A stretch of DNA of 64,000 nt from Terriglobus roseus DSM 18391 (GCF_000265425.1 NC_018014.1:5163859-5227858); one strand, 5' to 3'; counted from the stretch's first letter, positions 52,706 through 60,997 are shown. The notes: generated by a model from the letters alone, not told the origin. Made by a program: numbers and translations.

Positions 52706-53035
52706 ATGGCGCGCGATGCGGGACTCGAGGCGATGGTCAACGACGCCTTGCGCGGACAGCCCGGCCTGATCACGAAGGCCATGTTCGGCGGCTGGGTCTG
52801 GATGCAGCACGGTAACCTGCTGTGCGGTGCCAAGACCGATAGCCTGCTGGTGCGGCTGGGTAAGGATAACGTCGCGTGGGCACTCGAGCTCCCCGGCGTC
52901 ACCGCCATGATGAGTGGCACCCGGCCCATGCGCGGCTGGGTGCGCGCCTCAGCCGAGGCCTACGGCGGGGGCGCTACCTTCGACCCGCTGATCGCCGGCG
53001 CCCTTGCTTTTGTCGCGACGTTGCCACGGAAATAG
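52706..53035 (+). CDS. TfoX N-terminal-domain protein
   Basis: 109-residue protein resembling the N-terminal domain of TfoX/Sxy: KAMFGGWVWMQHGNLLCGAKTDSLLVRLGKD is the characteristic stretch, followed by the MSGTRPMRGWVRAS region. Many bacteria carry stand-alone copies of this domain that have nothing to do with competence. A good ribosome site (AAGGAGAGG) is 7-8 bases before the ATG. It is the second gene of a pair with the secreted protein and ends at a strong hairpin. Confidence 0.82.
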   Translation: MARDAGLEAMVNDALRGQPGLITKAMFGGWVWMQHGNLLCGAKTDSLLVRLGKDNVAWALELPGVTAMMSGTRPMRGWVRASAEAYGGGATFDPLIAGALAFVATLPRK

Positions 53036-53075
53036 CCGGTCTGAAGCAGGGCCGGGAGCCCTGCTTCAGACCGGC
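53035..53075. terminator. 18-bp perfect hairpin between convergent genes
   Basis: GCCGGTCTGAAGCAGGGC and its exact complement with a CGGGA loop. No T-tract on either strand, so it may be a bidirectional terminator or a stable structure; its first base is the last base of the TfoX-like stop codon. Confidence 0.6.
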
Positions 53076-53090
53076 AATTAACGCGCGTCG

Positions 53091-54221
53091 TTAGCGGGAG
53101 GGCAGCGGCTTCAGCATGACCGTCCGGCCGGTGCGGATGCTCTCGCGGGCGGCATCCAGGATCTGCACGACGACCATGTTCGTCTCCAGCGACGACAGGT
53201 CGCCGCTGGGATCGACCTCGTGATGCAGCACGGCGGCCAGATAGTCCAGCGAGTTGCTCTGGTTGTGCGGCAGTGCAGGCGCCGGGTGAGCGGGCGACTC
53301 AGACTTATCGCCCTTGTATCGCGTCACAATGTCATTGCCCGCAACGGTAAACAGCTCACCCTTGTTGCCGTAGACTTCCATATTCTTCACGGCAAAGCTC
53401 CAGTCCCACGACGGCATCAGGATCGCCTGCATGCCGGGGTAGGCGACGATCACGGTGGCATCATCCTCGGTGCGCGTGTAGATCTCCGGCTTGTGTGTCT
53501 GTCCAATCGCCGTGACACTCAGCGGAGTCTTACCTCCGTTGATCACGGTGGCCAGGTCGGCGCCGTAGCAACCAAAGTCAAACAGCGCACCCGCACCGTT
53601 CTGCTTTGGATCGGTGATCCAGGGCAGCCACTCCGGGCCGACACCAATCTCCTTCGGTCCCTCATGGCCATCGCGCACCAGGATCTTACGCACCGTACCC
53701 AGCTTGCCGTCCTTGATCTCCTTCAATGCTTCGGCGTTGCTGTTGTACCAGGTGGTCTCGTAGTTCACCAGCACCTGGACGTGGTGGTCGTGCGCAGCCT
53801 TGCGAATCGCGAGGGCGTCTTCCACGGTGGTGGTCAGTGGCTTCTCGACCATGCTGTTCACGCCGTGATTCGCGGCAATCTCGATCACCTTCCGGTGCTC
53901 CGCAATGGTGCCGTAGCCCAGCACGGCATCGGGATGCAGCTTGTTCAGCATGGTCTCTTCGTCTGTGTAGAAGAGGGTAGAGTCAAGCTTGTACTGGGCG
54001 GCATACTGCTTGGCGAGTGCCTGGTCCGGCTCCACAATCGCAACCAGCTTTGCAGTGGTGCTGTTTGGCAAGGAGTGCAGGAAGCCCTTCACATGGCCAT
54101 GCGTAAGACCAACGATGGCGACACGGATGGGCGTGCCTGCCACAGCTTGTGCCTGCGATGGGACAAGCGGTGTCAACAGCAGCGCAAGCGCCGGAACAGC
54201 GGTGCGGATCATTCGAAACAT
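53091..54221 (-). CDS. Exported Gfo/Idh/MocA-family oxidoreductase
   Basis: NAD(P)-dependent sugar or inositol dehydrogenase-type protein. I start it at ATG 54221 (MFRMIRTAVPALALLLTPL), which gives a signal peptide ending near QAQA and has GAGG before it; earlier in-frame starts to 54341 do not give a signal. The Rossmann segment VAIVGLTHGHVKGFL and the MVEKPLTTTVEDAL (EKP) motif are followed by the Gfo C-terminal domain with GALFDFGCYGADLATVINGG. 376 residues. Its export is notable, since NAD(P)H is cytoplasmic; a tightly held cofactor is known in glucose-fructose oxidoreductase. Substrate unknown. Confidence 0.85.
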   Translation of the reverse strand: MFRMIRTAVPALALLLTPLVPSQAQAVAGTPIRVAIVGLTHGHVKGFLHSLPNSTTAKLVAIVEPDQALAKQYAAQYKLDSTLFYTDEETMLNKLHPDAVLGYGTIAEHRKVIEIAANHGVNSMVEKPLTTTVEDALAIRKAAHDHHVQVLVNYETTWYNSNAEALKEIKDGKLGTVRKILVRDGHEGPKEIGVGPEWLPWITDPKQNGAGALFDFGCYGADLATVINGGKTPLSVTAIGQTHKPEIYTRTEDDATVIVAYPGMQAILMPSWDWSFAVKNMEVYGNKGELFTVAGNDIVTRYKGDKSESPAHPAPALPHNQSNSLDYLAAVLHHEVDPSGDLSSLETNMVVVQILDAARESIRTGRTVMLKPLPSR

Positions 54222-54443
54222 ACGGACCTCAAGAGACTGAATTCGCCAAGGGGGATTCGACGGGTTAGGCATGGCAAGCATCGCACTCACGCAACGCAGC
54301 ATGCAATCGCGCAGACCAACATGGGAAACGGCAAGGGACATATGTCGCTAAAAGGCAGAAGGTATCGACGGTCATTGAGTAATCTGGAACCGTCCCCGAT
54401 ATCACCAGTCAATTCATCACCACCTTTTTGGAGGCTTTACCCG

Positions 54444-56225
54444 ATGCATCTCATGGGAGCACTTCGCCGCGGCGTCTGCGCGGTCACTCTGTTGTCCACG
54501 ATCGCTGTCACTGCCATCCCGGTTGCGATGGCGCAGGCCGCAAAGAAAGCGCCAAGCTACTACGGTCCGCAGCCCGCCACCGAAGACATCGACCTTGGCA
54601 TCTACGCACAGATCCGTACCGAGGGGCTGTCGCACTCGCACGTCATGGAGTACATGAGCGGCCTCAGCGACGGCATCGGCCCGCGCCTGACCGGCTCGCC
54701 CAATATGAAGAAGGCGAACGAGTGGACACGTGACCGGCTGACGGACGCAGGTCTGGTAAACGCTCATCTTGAAGACTGGGGCGAGTTCGGCATGGGCTGG
54801 AGCCAGGTCAATAGCTGGGCCCGCATGATCACGCCGGACACTGAGCCTATCTGGATCCAGGCAGCACCGTGGTCGCCCGCTACCAAGGGTGCCGTGACCG
54901 CCGATGCTGTCGTCCTGGAACTGACGAACGAAGCGGACCTTGCAAAGTACAAGGGCAAGCTCGCCGGTAAGATCGTCCTGCTCGGCGCGCCGCACGCCAT
55001 CGTCGACCTGACCGATCCGCTCTTCCATCGCTACACCGAAGAAGAGTTGAAGGAGATGGAAGGCCCGGAGACTCCGCGTGCCGGCGGTGTGAACATCGCC
55101 GCGCTGCTCGCAGAGCGCAACCGTGCCACAGCACTGCGCACCGCAGCCCTGAAGATGATGACGGACGAGGGCGTCGCCGCCATCCTGACACCCAGCCGCG
55201 ATGGCGGCAAGGGCGGCGGTACCGGCATCATCTTTGACGACAATGGCGCGAACCTCATCCGTGGCGCGCAGACCCGCGCAAACGCTGTAAACGTGCCCAA
55301 CGCCGTCACCACCGTCGAGATGTATGGCCGCATCTATCGCCTGCTGAAGGCGCGCGTACCCGTCAAGATGGAGGTCAACATTGAAGTAGCCTTCACCGGC
55401 GATCACGAACACGGCTTCAACACCATTGCTGAAATCCCCGGCACGGACCCGAAGCTGAAGGACCAGGTTGTGATGGTCGGCGGCCACCTGGATAGCTGGA
55501 TCAGCGGTACCGGTGCTACCGACAACGGCGCAGGCTCGGTCGTAGCCATGGAGGCAGTCCGCATCCTCAAGGCGATCGGTCTCAAGCCAAAGCGGACCAT
55601 CCGCATTGCGCTGTGGAGTGGTGAAGAGCAGGGCCTGTACGGCAGTCGCGGCTACGTGAAGCAGCACTTCGGCGAGGTGACCATCCTGCCCGGCGCTCCC
55701 ATGGGACCAACCGGCCAGCCCGTCGCCAACGGCCCGCTGAAGACCACCAAGGAGTGGGAGACGCTGGACGCCTACTACAACCTCGACAACGGCACCGGCC
55801 GCGTCCGCGGTGTGTACACGCAGGGCAACTACGCCATCGGTCCCATCTTCGCGCAGTGGATCGCACCGCTGCGTGACCTGGGCGTCACCACCATCACCAA
55901 TCGAAACACCGGCGGCACCGATCACCTGTCGTACGACGCCCTCGGCCTGCCCGGCTTCCAGTACATCCAGGACCCAATGGATTACGAGACGCGCACCCAC
56001 CACAGCAACATGGACACGGTCGAGCGCATCCACGCGGCTGACCTGCAGCAGGCCGCCGTCGTCGAGGCGATCTTCCTCTACAACACGAGCGAGCGTGAAG
56101 CGATGATGCCCCGCAAGCCCTACCCGCACCCGGAAATGAACAAGGAGCACGACGAGCCGTTGAAGAACCTGTTCCCAACGGCGGTCCCCGCACCCGACGC
56201 AGGCAAGCCGGGCACACCGCAGTAG
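54444..56225 (+). CDS. Secreted M28-family peptidase
   Basis: A zinc aminopeptidase-like protein of 593 residues. Signal peptide to about 33 (TLLSTIAVTAIPVAMAQA). A PA-like domain (about 130-290) sits inside the M28 core. Metal ligands and catalytic residues are visible in GGHLDSW, TDNGAGS, WSGEEQGLYGS, NLDNGTG and the THHSNMDTVERI His. It would release amino acids or small peptides outside the cell. The ATG is 8 bases after GGAGG. It is transcribed alone, with a terminator 24 bp after the stop. Confidence 0.9.
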   Translation: MHLMGALRRGVCAVTLLSTIAVTAIPVAMAQAAKKAPSYYGPQPATEDIDLGIYAQIRTEGLSHSHVMEYMSGLSDGIGPRLTGSPNMKKANEWTRDRLTDAGLVNAHLEDWGEFGMGWSQVNSWARMITPDTEPIWIQAAPWSPATKGAVTADAVVLELTNEADLAKYKGKLAGKIVLLGAPHAIVDLTDPLFHRYTEEELKEMEGPETPRAGGVNIAALLAERNRATALRTAALKMMTDEGVAAILTPSRDGGKGGGTGIIFDDNGANLIRGAQTRANAVNVPNAVTTVEMYGRIYRLLKARVPVKMEVNIEVAFTGDHEHGFNTIAEIPGTDPKLKDQVVMVGGHLDSWISGTGATDNGAGSVVAMEAVRILKAIGLKPKRTIRIALWSGEEQGLYGSRGYVKQHFGEVTILPGAPMGPTGQPVANGPLKTTKEWETLDAYYNLDNGTGRVRGVYTQGNYAIGPIFAQWIAPLRDLGVTTITNRNTGGTDHLSYDALGLPGFQYIQDPMDYETRTHHSNMDTVERIHAADLQQAAVVEAIFLYNTSEREAMMPRKPYPHPEMNKEHDEPLKNLFPTAVPAPDAGKPGTPQ

Positions 56226-56249
56226 TAACGAAAAGGTCGCCACGAAGAA

Positions 56250-56284
56250 GGGGTGAGGGCGCTAAGCCCTCACCCCCTTTTCGT
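56250..56284 (+). terminator. Rho-independent terminator of the M28 peptidase gene
   Basis: GGGGTGAGGGC / GCCCTCACCCC, 11-bp stem with a GCTAA loop, followed by CCTTTTCG. Confidence 0.85.
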
Positions 56285-56314
56285 GGGCTGAAGCAAAAGA
56301 TCAGCCGCCTGAAT

Positions 56315-57364
56315 TCAAAGCCCGGAAACCCATGAGCGAATTCCGTCCGCGATCTTTGGAATATTGGGCCGGAAGAATACTTCGCCATGCCCGCCGGCAA
56401 GGCCGACCTTGGTAAAGCTGGCTCTATGGAAGTGTCCCCAGGCCATCCGCGACATGCGCAGGTTAAAGTCTTTCTCCGCATCTGCCAGAAAGTGCAGAGT
56501 CGGCAGTTCCATCGGCTTGATGCGGAAGAAGTGAGGCACTTCAAAACATTTTGCCTGGGAGGCGACACGCTTCAGCAAGTGGGTTCGCCAGAACGGACGC
56601 AGGAGTGATCGCGACCTGCTGAGCACGTGCCAGGCAAGCTTGCGAGCTACCACTCGCTTCATCGTGTCTTGACACTCCGGAGCCCCTGCCGCCCGCGATC
56701 TTGCCCGCAGATACTGGAAGACGCTGCGTGGATAGGAAAGGCCTGGGTAGGGATACGGATGGCCGGGCATCGGTGTATCCAGCAGAACAAGGCCGGCGCA
56801 ACCGTCTGGACGCAAAGCGGGCGCTGCGAGATAAGCGATGAGCCCGCCGAGACAGGACCCAACAAGGATGAACGTACACCCCGTCGTGCGTGCCGATCGT
56901 ATCTGCTCCACGATGCGGTTCGCAGTCGCATCCAGGTTGTAAGGATTCGCGGGAGTAAGCAGCGAAGAGTCCGGGCGGACCATGGACACCGTCCACTCCG
57001 GCCCAAGAGCGTTCGCGATTCGCCGAAAACTGCCACCTTCATCCCATGCGGGAGGAATACAAAAGATCTCGGGAAGCGAGAGGTCGGAACCCTGTTGGAG
57101 AAGCAACAGATGCGGTGCTTCGCCCTCAAGATCGCTGCGATCGATCATGGAGACAAGGCGGTCCACGGTGGGACTTCGCAGAAAGTATTCGCGAGTGAGC
57201 GAAGGAGTGCCAAATCGGCACGTCGCCTCCTCGAGCATGCGGTCCGCACTTTCATACGTGCCGCCCGCTGTGAGGAAGCTTCGCGTGTCACCCAGATCGG
57301 TCTTGCCAAGGATCTCGCACCACAGGCGCAGAACCTTCGCCTCAGTTGTATCTTCCGGTGGCAT
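56315..57364 (-). CDS. Degenerate carrier-domain/thioesterase-like protein
   Basis: 349 residues in two parts. Residues 1-76 fit a peptidyl/acyl carrier domain (EAKVLRLWCEILG, then SPTVDRLVSMI), but the GG-x-S attachment site reads GGTYES at 34-39, so the Ser that holds the phosphopantetheine is replaced by Tyr37. Residues 83-349 are an alpha/beta-hydrolase of the type I thioesterase kind with FCIPPAWDEGGSF, the elbow GSCLGG with Cys171 in the nucleophile place, Asp196 and His326 near AGGHGEVF. Cys nucleophiles are known in a few such enzymes. No NRPS or PKS gene is near. It is 27 bp after the leader-like peptide gene and cotranscribed with it. Confidence 0.75.
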   Translation of the reverse strand: MPPEDTTEAKVLRLWCEILGKTDLGDTRSFLTAGGTYESADRMLEEATCRFGTPSLTREYFLRSPTVDRLVSMIDRSDLEGEAPHLLLLQQGSDLSLPEIFCIPPAWDEGGSFRRIANALGPEWTVSMVRPDSSLLTPANPYNLDATANRIVEQIRSARTTGCTFILVGSCLGGLIAYLAAPALRPDGCAGLVLLDTPMPGHPYPYPGLSYPRSVFQYLRARSRAAGAPECQDTMKRVVARKLAWHVLSRSRSLLRPFWRTHLLKRVASQAKCFEVPHFFRIKPMELPTLHFLADAEKDFNLRMSRMAWGHFHRASFTKVGLAGGHGEVFFRPNIPKIADGIRSWVSGL

Positions 57365-57391
57365 ACCTGGGGTTCCGTGGTCGTGGAATGC

Positions 57392-57541
57392 CTAGCTCTG
57401 CAGGGGATTCTGCTGCGTATCGGGACTGAGATATGTGCCGTCGAATGCACCGGCTACAAACTGCGCGGCCGCATCTGCGGCCGACGCAACCTGCATGGTG
57501 GGTTTGCTCCACTGCTTCAAGGGGGAGTTGGACTGCTTCAT
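57392..57541 (-). CDS. 49-residue leader-like peptide before the thioesterase-like gene
   Basis: Short frame from ATG 57541 to TAG 57392, with AGGAG 11 bases before the ATG. It begins MKQSNSPLKQWSKPTMQV, then an Ala-rich middle (ASAADAAAQFVAGAF) and a DGTYLSPDTQQNPLQS tail. The W-x-K-P-x-M stretch resembles the Y-x-x-P-x-L motif of lasso-peptide leaders. However, no lasso B1/B2 or C genes are near, no Thr precedes a clear core, and the motif is short. It ends 27 bp before the degenerate carrier-thioesterase gene on the same strand. RiPP precursor is a hypothesis; a plain small protein is the default. Confidence 0.5.
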   Translation of the reverse strand: MKQSNSPLKQWSKPTMQVASAADAAAQFVAGAFDGTYLSPDTQQNPLQS

Positions 57542-57705
57542 AAAAGGGAGTCTCCTGTGCTGTCTGGGGGTGCTGACAGGTGCGACTCACCTGCAACTCC
57601 TGACCTTACCCGGCTTCTGGGAGTAAACCTGATACCACTGCACGTAAGAGTGCGAAGTGATATCAAAACAAGCATCTTTCTTTGGTTGCTCGTCAACCCA
57701 GCGCT

Positions 57706-57975
57706 TCAACGTTCCGGAACGTTGTCCAGACCGCCCTTGCTGAAGGGATGGCAGCGCGCGATCCGCCTGACGGCAAGCCACGAGCCGCGGACCACGCCAA
57801 AGCGGGCGATCGCTACTTCGGCATACTCCGAGCAGGTCGGCGTGTAACGGCAGTTGGTGAAGCCCATGCTGTGCAGCATGGGAGAGAGCACCCGGCGATA
57901 GACCAGCAGGGCAGCGCGGGCAGCCGCCGACGGCATCGACAGAGAATCTTCGTTGCCGGATGAGCCGTTTGCCAT
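57706..57975 (-). CDS. yidD: Membrane protein insertion efficiency factor
   Basis: Small amphipathic protein that helps YidC insert membrane proteins. The family core CRYTPTCSEYAEVAIARFGVVRGSWLAVRRIARCHPFSKGG is seen, and the N-terminus has a hydrophobic patch (AAARAALLVYRRVLSPMLH). About 89 residues from ATG 57975 with an N-terminal tail of 13 residues before MPSAAARA. It is 5 bp after the rnpA stop. Part of the rpmH-rnpA-yidD run; yidC is not seen in this window, which is unusual since it usually follows. Confidence 0.92.
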   Translation of the reverse strand: MANGSSGNEDSLSMPSAAARAALLVYRRVLSPMLHSMGFTNCRYTPTCSEYAEVAIARFGVVRGSWLAVRRIARCHPFSKGGLDNVPER

Positions 57976-57980
57976 CGCTT

Positions 57981-58454
57981 TTAGATCTCCGCAGGAGTGG
58001 TAGGTGCAGGCGCGACGGCCGGCTTCGGCGTGCCGCACTGCTTCCGAACCGCACGGAAGACATTTGCAACCTCCCGCTGCAGCTTCTCCCAGTCCAGCAG
58101 AAGAACGCTGCGGCGCGGGTGCAGGATCACGTCGATCTCCAGGCCTGCAATCAGGCCGGCGTGCAGGGCAACCGCCGCACGCATGCGGCGCTTGATGCGG
58201 TTGCGGTCGTGCGCTTTACCCATCACCTTGCCAACGGTCAGCCCAATCCGCGGACCGGAATAGGGCGCTCCGTGCAGCAGTTCCGCCGGATGCAGCGTAC
58301 GCGTCGGCATCGCATCACGACGCGCGCAGAACCAGGTCAGTTCCTTCGCGTGCTGCTTGCGAGAGGCGTTGTACGCACGCTGATAGTCCGCATGCTTGCG
58401 CAAACGCAGGTCGGCAAAGGCGGTCTTGCTGGCCGGATTGGAAGGAGTAAGCAT
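57981..58454 (-). CDS. rnpA: Ribonuclease P protein component
   Basis: Basic protein subunit of RNase P, which cuts 5' leaders from tRNA precursors. The RNR box is in GKAHDRNRIKRRMRAAV. 157 residues, longer than the usual 110-125, because of an insertion after FCARR (DAMPTRTLHPAELLHG) and a Pro/Ala-rich C-terminus (KPAVAPAPTTPAEI). ATG 58454. It lies between rpmH and yidD, with a hairpin in the gap after rpmH. Confidence 0.94.
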   Translation of the reverse strand: MLTPSNPASKTAFADLRLRKHADYQRAYNASRKQHAKELTWFCARRDAMPTRTLHPAELLHGAPYSGPRIGLTVGKVMGKAHDRNRIKRRMRAAVALHAGLIAGLEIDVILHPRRSVLLLDWEKLQREVANVFRAVRKQCGTPKPAVAPAPTTPAEI

Positions 58455-58525
58455 CGGTGGCTCTAGTGACGGCGGGAATTCACATCTTGCGAAGACGGGA
58501 TACCCGGAGTGTCAGCAGCAAAAGA

Positions 58526-58554
58526 GAAAGGGCGCGCTTGTGGCGCGCCCTTTC
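58526..58554 (-). terminator. Hairpin terminator/attenuator between rpmH and rnpA
   Basis: GAAAGGGCGCGC / GCGCGCCCTTTC, 12-bp stem with a 5-base loop; the minus strand continues TCTTTTGC. It lies about 23 bp after the rpmH stop and may set the excess of L34 over RnpA. Confidence 0.8.
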
Positions 58555-58576
58555 GGATGTCTGGGTGAGGCGCGAA

Positions 58577-58732
58577 CTAGTCGCGGAAGCCGGCGGAGAC
58601 GGCAATCTTATGACGGCCCTTGGCGCGACGACGGTTCAGCACGTTCTGGCCTGCCTTGGTCTTCATGCGGGTCAGAAAGCCATGCGTCTTGGCGCGGCGG
58701 CGGCGGTTCGGCTGGAAAGTGCGCTTCGGCAT
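58577..58732 (-). CDS. rpmH: 50S ribosomal protein L34
   Basis: 51-residue, very basic ribosomal protein, easily missed because of its length. It reads MPKRTFQPNRRRRAKTHGF, then LTRMKTKAGQNVLNRRRAKG, then RHKIAVSAGFRD, matching the L34 family along its length (family usually 44-51). A strong ribosome site (AGGAG) lies 8 bases before the ATG. It leads the rpmH-rnpA-yidD operon. Confidence 0.96.
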   Translation of the reverse strand: MPKRTFQPNRRRRAKTHGFLTRMKTKAGQNVLNRRRAKGRHKIAVSAGFRD

Positions 58733-58885
58733 CGTAAATCTCCTGCGCTCGCCTGCAAGGCCCTCATGTCAGGTGAGAGTGACAGCAGCGCTGAGCTGTA
58801 AAGTGGATGTCCCGTCCGGCGGGCGTTACAGCACCCTGCCAGGCCACGCGCATCGCAGAAGCGGCGCATCGCGGACAACTCAACT

Positions 58886-58914
58886 ATCGTACCCGATTTT
58901 TCACAGATCTCCAA
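58886..58914 (-). promoter_or_regulatory. Possible sigma-70-type promoter of the rpmH operon
   Basis: On the minus strand TTGGAG, 17 bases, then TACGAT, about 150 bp before the rpmH start. Weak matches only. Confidence 0.25.
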
Positions 58915-58935
58915 GTCTGGAGTCAGGCAAGAAAG

Positions 58936-58968
58936 CGGGTGTCCACCTCTCGACTCTAAGACGTCGGC
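58936..58968. repeat. Dispersed palindromic repeat (GGGTGCCCC family), diverged copy 4
   Basis: CGGGTGTCCACCTCTCGACT then CTAAGACGTCGG, related to 40205 and 41405. The rest of 58733-59092 holds no gene. Confidence 0.55.
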
Positions 58969-59092
58969 CAGATCGTGGCTTAGATACCGCCCCACAAGTC
59001 CTTTAGGAACATGTAGGAGCGTGCCCGAATTCGTTTGTTGCGCGAAAAATATCCCCTCGCGCGATAGCATGTTGCCCTTGAGGAAACCTGCC

Positions 59093-60976
59093 ATGCGCCC
59101 GTTCGTTCGCCTTGCCATGCTCTCTGCCTTCACCTGTGCGCTGTCCCTGCCGGCGCAGCAATCCGCGGTTCTGACAGTGCAGGCAGACAAGCCGCTGCAC
59201 GCCGTCAGCCCCATGCTCTACGGCCTGATGACAGAAGAGATTAACTACTCCTACGACGGCGGCCTGTACGCCGAGATGGTGCGTAACCGCACCTTTGAAA
59301 AGAACTGGATGGGCATTCAGTACTGGATGCTGGACAACGCCGGCGACTCCCACGCTTCGCTGAAGTGGGACGATTCAACCGGACCCAGCGAAGCGGTCGG
59401 CAGCAGCGTCGCCGTTACGGTCGATGCGGCGGACGCCGCGCATCCCGCTGGCCTGCGCAACGACGGCTGGTGGGGCATGGCCCTGCAGCCCAACACGACC
59501 TACACCGGCTCGTTCTACGCAAAGGGCGACAGCCTGGACACGGTCGGCGTCTCGCTGGTTCACAACGGCAGCGGCAAGACGGTTGCCAGCACCACCGTCA
59601 GCGCGATCAACGGCGACTGGAAGCAGTACACCTTCACGCTGAAGACCGGTGACGTGAAGGCATCCAAGGACAACCACCTGCTCCTCACATTCCCAAAAGC
59701 GGGCAAGGTAAGCCTCTCACTCGTCTCGCTCTTTCCACCCACCTACAAGGGTCGCGCCAACGGCAACCGTACCGACCTGATGGAGATGATGGCCGGCCTG
59801 CACCCGAAGTTTCTGCGCATGCCCGGCGGCAACTACCTTGAAGGCGACCAGATCGATCAGCGTTTCGACTGGAAGACGACCATCGGCCCCATCGCGGATC
59901 GCCCGACGCATCGCGGACCCTGGAGCTACCAGTCCAGCGACGGCCTGGGTCTGCTCGAGTTTCTGGAATGGACCGAAGATCTGAAGATTGAGCCGGTGCT
60001 CGCCGTCTATGCGGGCTACTCACTCAAGGGCGACTTCGTGCATGCCGGCCCCGCCATGCAGCCCTTCGTCGACGATGCGCTGGATGAGATCGAGTTCGTC
60101 ATCGGAGACACCTCCACCAAGTGGGGCGCCGTGCGCGCAAAGCTGGGCCATCCCGCGCCCTTCCCGCTCCACTATGTCGAGGTTGGAAACGAGGATGACC
60201 TGGATCACAGCGGCAGCTATGAGACGCGATTCCCGCAGTTCAACACCGCCATCAAAAAGAAGTATCCGCAACTGCAGGTGATCGCAACCGCCCACGTAAA
60301 GCGCGGCCAGCCAGACGTAATCGACGACCACTACTACAAGCGCGCGGAAGACTTCTACGCGATGGTCGATCGGTACGACAACATGCCGCGCACGGGCGCA
60401 AAGATCTTCGTGGGTGAGTGGGCAACACGCGAAGGCTTCCCCACCACGGACATGGGCGCTGCACTGGGCGATGCCGCCTGGATGACCGGCATGGAGCGCA
60501 ATAGCGACCTGATCGTCATGTCGGCGTACGCACCGATGCTGGTGAACGTAAACCCGGGTGGCATGCAGTGGGAGAGCAACCTGATCGGCTACGACGCCGC
60601 GACCAGCTACGGCTCGCCCAGCTACTACGCGCAGAGCATCTTCGCAGAGTTTCTCGGCACGGACGTTCCAACCTCCGCCATCACCGGCGCCAACAAGCGC
60701 TTCTTCTACAGCGTGACGCGCGATGCGTCGAAGCTGTATCTGAAGGTCGTGAACGCATCGACCGAGCCGCAGGCGTTGGATGTGAAGATCGACGGCGCAA
60801 CCATTGCGGGAGAGGCGACGCTGACAACACTGCACGCCAACAACCGCGCCGACACCAACACGCTGACCGATCCGAAGCACATCGTGCCGGTGACATCAAA
60901 GCTGCGCGCAGCCGCAGCAACCCACCGCACCGTACCGCCGCTGACCATCGAGGTCATCACACTGCCGCTAAAGTAA
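59093..60976 (+). CDS. Secreted GH51-type alpha-L-arabinofuranosidase
   Basis: 627-residue exported enzyme that releases terminal arabinofuranose from plant polysaccharides. Signal peptide RPFVRLAMLSAFTCALSLPAQ, an inserted CBM-like beta domain (about 100-240), then the clan A barrel. The acid/base Glu is in HYVEVGNEDDL, and the nucleophile Glu in KIFVGEWATREG; the MPGGNYLEG segment before them is typical. Preferred start 59093, with TTGAGGAAA before it; ATG 59069 is in frame. A terminator follows 22 bp after the stop. It is alone on the plus strand. Confidence 0.92.
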   Translation: MRPFVRLAMLSAFTCALSLPAQQSAVLTVQADKPLHAVSPMLYGLMTEEINYSYDGGLYAEMVRNRTFEKNWMGIQYWMLDNAGDSHASLKWDDSTGPSEAVGSSVAVTVDAADAAHPAGLRNDGWWGMALQPNTTYTGSFYAKGDSLDTVGVSLVHNGSGKTVASTTVSAINGDWKQYTFTLKTGDVKASKDNHLLLTFPKAGKVSLSLVSLFPPTYKGRANGNRTDLMEMMAGLHPKFLRMPGGNYLEGDQIDQRFDWKTTIGPIADRPTHRGPWSYQSSDGLGLLEFLEWTEDLKIEPVLAVYAGYSLKGDFVHAGPAMQPFVDDALDEIEFVIGDTSTKWGAVRAKLGHPAPFPLHYVEVGNEDDLDHSGSYETRFPQFNTAIKKKYPQLQVIATAHVKRGQPDVIDDHYYKRAEDFYAMVDRYDNMPRTGAKIFVGEWATREGFPTTDMGAALGDAAWMTGMERNSDLIVMSAYAPMLVNVNPGGMQWESNLIGYDAATSYGSPSYYAQSIFAEFLGTDVPTSAITGANKRFFYSVTRDASKLYLKVVNASTEPQALDVKIDGATIAGEATLTTLHANNRADTNTLTDPKHIVPVTSKLRAAAATHRTVPPLTIEVITLPLK

Positions 60977-60997
60977 GTCCATTAGAGAGGGCGGTAC

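Noticed and set aside
53220..54443. Upstream extension of the M28 peptidase open frame
   Set aside because: The frame is open for 1001 codons, but everything before 54444 is antisense to the oxidoreductase gene, and a signal peptide with GGAGG ribosome site begins at 54444.
54417..56243. Minus-strand 608-codon frame opposite the M28 gene
   Set aside because: Reverse-frame shadow: its product lacks any recognised domain, while the plus strand has complete M28 motifs.
57435..57626. Cys-rich plus-strand frame opposite the leader-like peptide gene
   Set aside because: It has no ribosome site and is the complement of the better supported minus-strand frame with AGGAG and tight spacing to the thioesterase-like gene.
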